From a candidate division WOR-3 bacterium (GTDB lineage Bacteria; SDB-A), in assembly GCA_016926475.1 (NCBI GenBank), contig JAFGON010000003.1, positions 1 through 35,780 of the forward strand: a stretch of 35,780 bases of DNA, given 5' to 3'. Of this stretch, positions 14,011-21,045 are shown piece by piece. The stretch's first letter is position 1, and the number at the start of each line of letters is the position of its first letter. The notes beneath the pieces are model-generated. The model did not search any database, was not told the DNA's origin, and saw nothing but the letters and a program-made list of their open reading frames with translations. The translations under genes were made by a program, and so were the position numbers.

Positions 14011-15724
14011 ATATTTTGTCTGGATCTCTCGTTTTTGGATAATGCACAAGCTTCATATAGCCTTTTTGTTTATTTTCACAATAGTGTCCAGCGTTGTCGC
14101 CTTATCTTTTCCGCTGGTTTTCAAATTTCTTCTCGACGAGATAGAAAGCGCGTTGTCGGGGACATCCATGAGCATCGATTTCAGAAACACGCTTTTGTTT
14201 CTCGCCGCACTAGCGTTGGCGAAATTCGTCGCCGGTCTGTATCCGGGCGCGAGAGCTTGGCTTAATTCCAAAATCGGTTTGAACGTCAGGGACACCGTTT
14301 TTAGAAATATGTTGATAAAGGATCACAATTTTTTCAACAGATTCAGGCCTGGCGATCTCGCGACGAGGTTGACAGATGACATAGTCGAGCACCCGAGGAT
14401 AGCTTGGTTCAGCTGCTCGGCGGTTTTCAGGGCTCTGGAATCTTCTTCAAAACTGGTTTTTTGTCTCGCGGTGATGTTTTACATGAACAGACAACTGACC
14501 CTCATTGCCATTTCTCCTCTTCCCTTAATGCTTTATTTATTCTATGTCGTTCAGAGCAGACTCGGCAGGGAAGTCATGGAAAACAGAAAAGCGACGAGTC
14601 GAACAAACGACCTTTTAGACAGCACTTTTGCAGGGATTTCAATCATAAAAGCGTACAGAGCTGAAAAAGGTCAGAAAAAGAGGCTTAAAACCCTTTTGGA
14701 CAGAAGGTTGAAAATTGACCTCAGGATAACGAAGTACATGATGATTGTCCATTCCGCGTATAACGTACTCGGACAAATCGGCAAAGTGATTGTAATGTTT
14801 GTGGGAGGAATATTTGTTGTCAGAGGCGCTATCGGAATCGGTGAGTTTTACGCTTTTTACGTCTATCTCGACATGATCCTCGCACCTATGATGGATATAC
14901 CTAACCTTTTCGTGACATCGAAGCAAGCTTTTGTCTCGATAGACAGAGAAAACGAAATACTCGATTTTCCGGTTGTGGAAAAGCACACGGGTTCAAAAAT
15001 TTTAAACACAGTGGATGGTGTCTGCTTTGAAAACGCGGGTTTTGTCTACGAGAACGGCAAAGGCGTCAGCTCAGTCAGTTTTTCGGCTTCGAAAGGGCAG
15101 ATAATATCTGTTGTCGGAGAAATCGGAAGTGGAAAGAGCACCCTACTCAAAATGGCATCCACGCTACTGCCTGTATGTCATGGGGGATATTTTATAAACG
15201 GCTTAAGGGTTGAAGAGTTTACGAGAGAATCATTTCTTTCAAAATTAGGATATGTCCCTCAAGAATCAACCCTATTCAGCGAAAGTATTGGCGAGAATGT
15301 CAGGATAGGAAGAAACATAGCAAATGACGAGGTACTGGAATCCCTCTCGGCAGTGAGGATTACTTCAGATGAAATCCTGGGAGGCGCTTATGCTAAATTG
15401 CAGCAAGCCGGGGTCGGGGTCAGTGGGGGGCAAAAACAAAGGATCGCGATAGCGAGAGCAATAGCCGGGAACCCCTCGATAATCCTTTTCGACGACTGCA
15501 CCTCAGCTCTTGATTCAAAAAACGAAGAGTCTCTCTGGAGATATTTAAAAAGCGCTTTTACCGGTTCGATTATTATTGTAGTAAGCCATAGGTTGGCGAC
15601 AATAAAACAGTCGGATAAGGTGGTTTTCATTCACAGGGGAAAGCAGCTCGCTTTCGAAAAGCATGAAGAGCTTATGAAAACGAGCGGCCTTTACAGAATT
15701 ATTCTCGCCTCGGAGGCAAAATAA
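14003..15724 (+). CDS. ABC exporter, fused membrane and ATPase domains, subunit 2
   Basis: The 573-residue partner of the preceding gene, with six membrane helices and a C-terminal ATPase. Walker A is GEIGSGKS (372-379) and the signature is the canonical VSGGQ (473-477). Walker B is IILFDD, with Asp498 in place of the catalytic glutamate; the H-loop is VVSHRLAT. In a heterodimer each ATP site combines Walker A/B of one chain with the signature of the other. Glu516 of subunit 1 therefore pairs with this canonical signature to make the hydrolytic site, while this chain's Asp498 pairs with the odd signature of subunit 1 to make a degenerate site. I prefer the ATG at 14003, 10 bases after AAGGTG; a GTG at 13991 is possible. 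Confidence 0.92.
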   Translation: MIKYFVWISRFWIMHKLHIAFLFIFTIVSSVVALSFPLVFKFLLDEIESALSGTSMSIDFRNTLLFLAALALAKFVAGLYPGARAWLNSKIGLNVRDTVFRNMLIKDHNFFNRFRPGDLATRLTDDIVEHPRIAWFSCSAVFRALESSSKLVFCLAVMFYMNRQLTLIAISPLPLMLYLFYVVQSRLGREVMENRKATSRTNDLLDSTFAGISIIKAYRAEKGQKKRLKTLLDRRLKIDLRITKYMMIVHSAYNVLGQIGKVIVMFVGGIFVVRGAIGIGEFYAFYVYLDMILAPMMDIPNLFVTSKQAFVSIDRENEILDFPVVEKHTGSKILNTVDGVCFENAGFVYENGKGVSSVSFSASKGQIISVVGEIGSGKSTLLKMASTLLPVCHGGYFINGLRVEEFTRESFLSKLGYVPQESTLFSESIGENVRIGRNIANDEVLESLSAVRITSDEILGGAYAKLQQAGVGVSGGQKQRIAIARAIAGNPSIILFDDCTSALDSKNEESLWRYLKSAFTGSIIIVVSHRLATIKQSDKVVFIHRGKQLAFEKHEELMKTSGLYRIILASEAK

Positions 15725-15731
15725 AAAATTT

Positions 15732-17213
15732 CTATTCGAGCACTGTGAACCTGAAGGAAGAATCAAAATCTCCGTAACTTATTTTCATTAGATACACTCC
15801 TGACCCAAAATCGTCCAGATGCAGCGCATAAGAATTTTCACCTTCTGTGAGCTGAATGGTCTGAGCGGGAATGACTGTTCTCCCTGATAGGTCGAATATC
15901 CTGACTTCAGCACCGCTTGTTGTCATTGAGCAAAGAAACTTCAGAACAGGGTTGAATCTCGTCACAATAAACGAAGTGACCTGAAGGTTCAGGGGATTTT
16001 CATAAATTTCTTCGACAGGATTGTGCGCCAGACCTATGTCCACTATTATTGTGTCAACTACTGTTAAATCGTATGGAATTTCCTGGGGCAAAAGATACCA
16101 ACCGTTGTAAGTGCCTCCCCAGCCCATGTTCAAGTGGTAGTAATCATTTGTGTTGTAGCCGTCTATTACGAAATTGTGCCCTGCTGTGAGAGTGGAAGTG
16201 AGTGCGGCGATATGCGCGGGTTTTCCGTCTTTCATGTTTTGCGAGAGCCTTTCATAAAGACTGTCGGAGAGAGTGTCAAGGGGATGGCAGTCGGTGTATC
16301 CGAATTTTATGTAGGCTTGATAAGCTTGAGTTGCACCGAAAGTTCCTGAGATGTTGTAGGTGTAGACTTGTCTCATCGCGGCTCCGCAAGCCCAGGTCAG
16401 AGCGACTTTGTCCTGGTTTGTCACCTGAATATCATTGTTGTAGTGGCTCTCAAGGGTGTCCAAGTACACGTTGAGTTGAGACCAGGATGGGAAACCTCTT
16501 GAAGACCAGTCGTCGTCAATCCAATAATTTCTTCCTCCGTATGAATGATAGTAGTCGTCCGAATCGGAAAAATGGGTCGAATGAATGCTCTCCTGAAAGT
16601 TGACTATCATGCCCATTGCGACAGCGGGACACCCTGCGACGCATCTGGTCCCGCCTTGAACAGGGTCAGTTGGGCACATATCGTTGTAAGGTGAGTTCTG
16701 AGTCCAGTTTGATTCAAGCCAGCCTCCCGTAGGCGTGGACCCGGAAGGGGGCCATTGTTCGAAATCCGGGGATAGACGTCCTTCGAGTAAACCTATTCTC
16801 CATGATTTGAAACGTTCTCTTACATGTCCTGGTATCATTTCCAAGCAGGATATTTTTTTCTCAATGTCGTATTTTACCAAGTCGAAAAGAGGGTTCGAGT
16901 TTTCTTCTCCTATTCTGCATCCATTTTCGTAAGAATAGGCAAGTATAGGGAAAAGTCGGTCTTCGGCTGGAACTATCATGTAACCGGTCGGCTTCAATTC
17001 AAACACATACGCGAGAGTCTGATCGTTTAAATCCGACTCGAGAACGTATGATGTGTCAATGACTCTTGAGTCAGTCATATCATCTTGTGACATTTTAAAC
17101 AGAACAAGGGATTCGGCTGAATTTTGGTCCACAAAACCCGCAATGAGATTTGCGGCGGAAAACAAAAAGAGAATAACGGCTGCGATCTTTGAGGAGAAGA
17201 GATAAAGTTTCAT
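15732..17213 (-). CDS. Secreted C10-family (streptopain-like) cysteine peptidase with C-terminal sorting-type domain
   Basis: A 493-residue exported protease. A signal peptide occupies about residues 1-26 (KIAAVILFLFSAANLIAG). A propeptide of the Spi/streptopain type follows, then a papain-like catalytic domain (about 160-400) with nucleophile Cys195 in RCVAGCPAVAMGMI. The catalytic histidine is His346 in GHNFVIDGY, followed by YYHLNMGWGG, closely matching streptopain's HAFVIDG and WGWGG. Residues 408-493 form a beta-rich tail with VRIFDLSGR, GSGVYLMKISYG and FRFTVLE, typical of type A C-terminal domains that direct proteins through the type IX system. The ATG overlaps the M48 gene's stop by 4 bases. 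It is the last gene of the run led by the CHASE2 cyclase and converges on the ABC operon with 7 bases between. Confidence 0.9.
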   Translation of the reverse strand: MKLYLFSSKIAAVILFLFSAANLIAGFVDQNSAESLVLFKMSQDDMTDSRVIDTSYVLESDLNDQTLAYVFELKPTGYMIVPAEDRLFPILAYSYENGCRIGEENSNPLFDLVKYDIEKKISCLEMIPGHVRERFKSWRIGLLEGRLSPDFEQWPPSGSTPTGGWLESNWTQNSPYNDMCPTDPVQGGTRCVAGCPAVAMGMIVNFQESIHSTHFSDSDDYYHSYGGRNYWIDDDWSSRGFPSWSQLNVYLDTLESHYNNDIQVTNQDKVALTWACGAAMRQVYTYNISGTFGATQAYQAYIKFGYTDCHPLDTLSDSLYERLSQNMKDGKPAHIAALTSTLTAGHNFVIDGYNTNDYYHLNMGWGGTYNGWYLLPQEIPYDLTVVDTIIVDIGLAHNPVEEIYENPLNLQVTSFIVTRFNPVLKFLCSMTTSGAEVRIFDLSGRTVIPAQTIQLTEGENSYALHLDDFGSGVYLMKISYGDFDSSFRFTVLE

Positions 17214-18121
17214 TTAACAATCCTTTCGACTCTTAAGGGGAGAGTCTGCGGCCATTCAGAGAGTGTGTTTATTTCATCGCCTATGTAGGCGACTCTTTCG
17301 GAGGGGGAGGGGTGGGATCCATAATGAGCATCCGTGCCGTTGTCAAGTTTTTGAACTATATTAACTAGTTCTTCTGGATTGTAACCAGCGACAGTCATGA
17401 GATGGACAGCGTAAATATCCGCTTGTTTTTCCTGTTCTTTACTGTAGGCGCTTTCAAACACATTAACGATTTCATCGGTTATGGTCGAAAATATGCTCTC
17501 TACTGATATGTCCATTATTTCATGAACAAACCAATCGGGTAGTTTGTCGAGGGCTTGTTGTGCTTTTGCTCTGCCGATGTCGCCACCGTATTTTTCCGCT
17601 AGTTTGATGAGTGAAATCAACTTGTTTTTGTCGCTAATTGAATTCACTGCGTCTTTATGTACCACGTGTCCGATTTCATGGGCGAGGATACCAGCTATCT
17701 GATCTTCGTTTTCGCAGGCGTCTATCATGCCCTTCGTTATGAAAATAAAACCTCCAGGGGTGGCAATTGCGTTTTTCTTCGGAGAATCGATGACTATGAA
17801 AACATATCCGGAAAACAAGTCCGTTCTGTCTGAATACACCGCGAGAGCTTGACCGATTTCGCTGACGTATTTTTGCTGTTCCGGGATGCCCGTCAAAGCG
17901 TTGGAATAGTTGTTTAGAATGTTCGCTGCGCATGATCTACCCAGGTAGTATTCCTGCTCAGGGGTGTAGCCTTCCGCGAAAACATTAATAGCTTCTACGA
18001 TGTCGCTTGCTATTGAAAGGTAATCATTCAGGGGCGTCTCAACTGGTATGTCCACGGGAAAACTCGGGAATGCCGATAAAACGGAAGATATAAAAAACAA
18101 AGAAAAGACGGTGAATTTCAT
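17210..18121 (-). CDS. Exported M48-family zinc metallopeptidase
   Basis: A 303-residue protein with a signal peptide (KFTVFSLFFISSVLSAF) and an M48 catalytic domain. The zinc motif HEIGH is at 148-152 and the third ligand is probably Glu231 in EKQADIYA. The family motifs TPGGFIFITKG (121-131) and SHPSPSERV (269-277) are present. Such periplasmic proteases (BepA/YcaL/LoiP type) clear misfolded or misassembled envelope proteins. Unlike BepA there is no long TPR tail. A strong AAGGAGG precedes the ATG. It lies between the small exported protein and the C10 peptidase, overlapping the latter by 4 bases, so it may help mature or quality-control the secreted peptidase; that link is inference. Confidence 0.9.
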   Translation of the reverse strand: MKFTVFSLFFISSVLSAFPSFPVDIPVETPLNDYLSIASDIVEAINVFAEGYTPEQEYYLGRSCAANILNNYSNALTGIPEQQKYVSEIGQALAVYSDRTDLFSGYVFIVIDSPKKNAIATPGGFIFITKGMIDACENEDQIAGILAHEIGHVVHKDAVNSISDKNKLISLIKLAEKYGGDIGRAKAQQALDKLPDWFVHEIMDISVESIFSTITDEIVNVFESAYSKEQEKQADIYAVHLMTVAGYNPEELVNIVQKLDNGTDAHYGSHPSPSERVAYIGDEINTLSEWPQTLPLRVERIVK

Positions 18122-18136
18122 GTTGTTCCTCCTTTT

Positions 18137-18499
18137 TCACGGAGCGTAAGCGCCAACGCCGCCTGCTTGCATCCACTGGTCCCATTCAGCGCCGTATTTT
18201 TTGTCGAAAGAGTAAAAGTTCCAGCCATGTTCCAGGGAATTTAGAAGGTCAAAACTGCTTATGAGTTCATTGTGTTCATTGATGTATTCCGCTTCGACTT
18301 CAGGGTTGAAGTTTTTTATAGCCGCTGCGACTTCTTCGTTCGTCGCCCTTTGGTCGCCGCTGTAAACGGCATTGTTGTAGTTTTCAGCCCTTTTCTGAGC
18401 CTCTTGTCTTCTCTGTTGAAAAGTGGTGGTGTCTCCAGCCATCAGAGATAAAGGCAGAAGGACCAAAAACAAAGACGCCAATAATTGGTTTTTTTTCAA
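18137..18499 (-). CDS. Small exported protein of unknown function
   Basis: From the TTG at 18499 this is 120 residues, starting with a clean signal peptide (MKKNQLLASLFLVLLPLSLM, then AGD). The mature part is hydrophilic and rich in Gln, Glu, Asn and Tyr, with EAQKRAENYNNAVYSGDQR near its start and a tail QWMQAGGVGAYAP. An upstream in-frame ATG at 18532 would add 11 basic residues and overlap the cyclase gene. The TTG is preferred because GGAGG (18506-18510) sits six bases before it and the signal peptide begins there. There is no lipobox cysteine. I do not recognise a family. Its position, 15 bases before the M48 gene, suggests a cofactor, substrate or inhibitor of the secreted peptidases, which is inference. 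Confidence 0.7.
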   Translation of the reverse strand: MKKNQLLASLFLVLLPLSLMAGDTTTFQQRRQEAQKRAENYNNAVYSGDQRATNEEVAAAIKNFNPEVEAEYINEHNELISSFDLLNSLEHGWNFYSFDKKYGAEWDQWMQAGGVGAYAP

Positions 18500-18505
18500 C
18501 GTTTG

Positions 18506-18510
18506 CCTCC
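18506..18510 (-). promoter_or_regulatory. Shine-Dalgarno site deciding the TTG start at 18499
   Basis: GGAGG on the minus strand, six bases before the TTG at 18499, just past the cyclase stop codon. It argues against the longer ATG start at 18532. Confidence 0.6.
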
Positions 18511-18512
18511 TT

Positions 18513-20918
18513 TTATTTTTGGGTGAATTCATACGCTCCCGTCCAATCCTGTGGTGGCGGATTTGCGATGAAATTTTCGCATCTTTTGAGCATTACCCGA
18601 GACGGGCCGTCTCCGGGATACAATGACAGTATTTTGTCGAATAGAGCAGACGCCCCGGTAAAATCCTTGGCAAAGTACGATCTCAGGGCATCCTCGTAAA
18701 GAGTTACCGCAGAGCTCTGTTCTCGTTTGAAAGAGCCTTTCCTTCCAATAAGTTCGAAAATTCCGACTGGTTCGGCTTTTCCTTTGACTTTTATCAGGTC
18801 GACTTTTCTCGTCTCGAAATCGTTTTCAACGGCTTCTTTTGTTGTGTGTGAGATCATGATTTCTGTTCCATAAAACTTATTTATGCCTTCCAGGCGTGAA
18901 GCTAGATTTACAGAGTCTCCAATTATTGTATAATCCATTCTTTTGTCGGATCCGAAATTTCCAACGACCATAAAACCGGTGTTCAGTCCCATACGCATTT
19001 TCATGGGCGGTTTACCTTCCTTCTCCCATTTCGTTCTCATTTCAGAAAGTTTTTCTTGCATTTCCAAAGAACAATGACATGCTTTTTGAGCGTGATCTTT
19101 CAGATCGAGAGGCGCGCCCCAGAAAGCGATTATCGCGTCTCCTTCGAATTTGTCAACGATTCCTTCGTGCCGTGAAATTATCGAGCACATTGCGGAAAGA
19201 TATTCGTTTAAAAGCGCTGACACGGCTTCAGGGGACATGGTCTCTGAAATACTCGTAAAACCTGCGATGTCGGAAAAAAAGGCCGTCATGAATCTCCTTT
19301 CTCCTCCGAGTTTGAGCTTATCTGGGTTCTGCAGCAATTCGTTGACTACTTTGTTGGAAAGATAGTAACCGAAAGCGTTTCGGACAAAGTTTTTTTCTTT
19401 GACTTCACGAAAAAAAGCTATGAGGGTTCCAGAGATATATGAAAAAGTCAAAGACAGGGGCACGGAAGAGAAGTCTAAGAAAGTTTTGCGGAAAACGTAA
19501 AAAGAGGAAACTATGGCGGCGTATAGGAAAAGAGAGAATAAAAAAATTGACAAACTCTTTTGAATTTTGAATTGAAATCCGATGATAGAACCTGTCAGAG
19601 ACATAATGGATATCAGGATGAAAACCAGGATAGGGTCGTAGTTGGCTTTGAGAAACCCTCCAGTCATTAAATTGTCGAGAATTGAAGCGTGTATAAAAAC
19701 TCCTCCGTCTTTTTCTCCAAAGGGATTCGGTCTTATGTCGTACAAACCAGGCGCTGTGCCGGCAACAATGACGATTTTGTCTTTAAATGCGTTGGGAGAG
19801 ATATAATTCTTTTCAAAGTTTGATATTGCGCTTTCAACTGATGAAAACTCGCTTTCCTTGATCGAGGAAATCACCTCGTCGTCGATTTCCTCAAACATCT
19901 GCTCTATAGAGTCATAGGTGAATCCGTATATGTCGTTTAGGTGTTTGTTAAAGAGGGCGAAATCAACGCCGGAGATCTCTTTTCCCTCATTTATTGACTG
20001 TTTTAATATGTCGTAAGCTTCAAATAGTCCGAGGTAATTCTGGTATTCAAGGTATAGTTCTTGAATCTGTCCTGAAGAATAGAAAGACGCTGATTTCAAA
20101 ACAGCCGCAACAGTATAATTCTCGTAAGACCTGTACATTTCACCTTTAAAATTCACAAGAACTTCGCCGTTTTCATCAAGATGTATAACCCTTTTGGAGT
20201 TCTCGGAAAAAATGAACAAACGGTCTTGGTCCAAGACGATTGAATCGGCTCCATTTGTCAGCAGAAATGCAGCAAGAGAGATATGGGGGTAATAGCTTCC
20301 GTTGATTTTGAATAAAATTGGAGATTTTCTGTAAATACCGTCTTTGTCTGGAGTAATATTGACTCCTCCGGACATGAAGACACTTTTGGATATTATCTCC
20401 AACGGGGGTTGCGAATAATCGTAGTCGGTGAAATTCACGGAACTATCTTTAAGCGAAAGGGTGATTTTTTCTAAATTTTCGTTGGATGAATCTGAAAAAA
20501 AATTCTTGTGCTTGGAAGCCATAAAAGCGACTACGACTTTGCCGGATCTCGACGCGGCGAGAGAAAATACTGAATCATCCGAAGATCCATACACCGAAGG
20601 TTCTGTGTAGAGAACGTCGAGTATTATCGCTCGTGCTCCTCCGGCGCTCAGGTAATCAATAAGATCCGCCGTCATTTTTCGCGGCCATGGCCAATAGATT
20701 CCGTCTTCAGCCATTATGTCCAGGGATTTCTGGTCGATAAAAAAGAAAACTATGCTTTTTTCAGGTTTGCCCGAAGAGAAGAGGAAAACAGTTCTTCTTA
20801 TGTCAGAAGAGAAAAGTTCCAGCTCGGAAAAGAACCCTAAATAAAAGAGTGTGTAAAATATCAAAACCCAGAAAAAACCAATTCCGGCAGGAATTATTAT
20901 TTTTTGTTTCAATGTCAT
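18513..20918 (-). CDS. CHASE2-domain class III adenylate cyclase
   Basis: An 801-residue membrane-bound receptor cyclase. An N-terminal helix (about 9-30) is followed by a large extracytoplasmic CHASE2 sensor (about 35-410), with the typical FFIDQKSLD and WPWPRKMTADLIDYL blocks and GGVFIHASILDNLMTGG before the membrane. Helices follow at roughly 415-505, then the cyclase domain. Metal-binding aspartates are Asp550 (FFSDIAGF) and Asp594 (FEGDAIIAFWG), 44 residues apart as in the class. Lys590 and the threonine of YTIIGDSVN fit adenine specificity, and the N and R of GDSVNLASRLEG are present. The last 70 residues look like a single TPR-like helical unit. The predicted output is cAMP in response to an external cue. 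It heads an operon with three exported-protein genes. Confidence 0.92.
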   Translation of the reverse strand: MTLKQKIIIPAGIGFFWVLIFYTLFYLGFFSELELFSSDIRRTVFLFSSGKPEKSIVFFFIDQKSLDIMAEDGIYWPWPRKMTADLIDYLSAGGARAIILDVLYTEPSVYGSSDDSVFSLAASRSGKVVVAFMASKHKNFFSDSSNENLEKITLSLKDSSVNFTDYDYSQPPLEIISKSVFMSGGVNITPDKDGIYRKSPILFKINGSYYPHISLAAFLLTNGADSIVLDQDRLFIFSENSKRVIHLDENGEVLVNFKGEMYRSYENYTVAAVLKSASFYSSGQIQELYLEYQNYLGLFEAYDILKQSINEGKEISGVDFALFNKHLNDIYGFTYDSIEQMFEEIDDEVISSIKESEFSSVESAISNFEKNYISPNAFKDKIVIVAGTAPGLYDIRPNPFGEKDGGVFIHASILDNLMTGGFLKANYDPILVFILISIMSLTGSIIGFQFKIQKSLSIFLFSLFLYAAIVSSFYVFRKTFLDFSSVPLSLTFSYISGTLIAFFREVKEKNFVRNAFGYYLSNKVVNELLQNPDKLKLGGERRFMTAFFSDIAGFTSISETMSPEAVSALLNEYLSAMCSIISRHEGIVDKFEGDAIIAFWGAPLDLKDHAQKACHCSLEMQEKLSEMRTKWEKEGKPPMKMRMGLNTGFMVVGNFGSDKRMDYTIIGDSVNLASRLEGINKFYGTEIMISHTTKEAVENDFETRKVDLIKVKGKAEPVGIFELIGRKGSFKREQSSAVTLYEDALRSYFAKDFTGASALFDKILSLYPGDGPSRVMLKRCENFIANPPPQDWTGAYEFTQK

Positions 20919-20944
20919 CAGGTTAAAATGTTTCGATTCGGAAA

Positions 20945-20973
20945 ATTATAGAGCTCTTTTTGATATTTGTCCA
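20945..20973 (-). promoter_or_regulatory. Sigma70-like promoter of the cyclase-protease operon
   Basis: On the minus strand TGGACA (20968-20973) and a perfect TATAAT (20945-20950) are 17 bases apart. The predicted start is near 20938, about 20 bases before the cyclase ATG. This is the best promoter match in the window. Confidence 0.6.
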
Positions 20974-20987
20974 TAAACTTCACTGGC

Positions 20988-21016
20988 TTGATTTAGAACT
21001 TAACAGAGATTAGAAT
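20988..21016 (+). promoter_or_regulatory. Sigma70-like promoter of the C39-like/golvesin gene
   Basis: TTGATT (20988-20993) and TAGAAT (21011-21016) are separated by 17 bases. The predicted start, near 21023, lies just before the GGAGG ribosome site. It is back to back with the cyclase promoter, without overlap. Confidence 0.5.
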
Positions 21017-21045
21017 ACAAAAAAAGGAGGTCAATCATTCATTCT

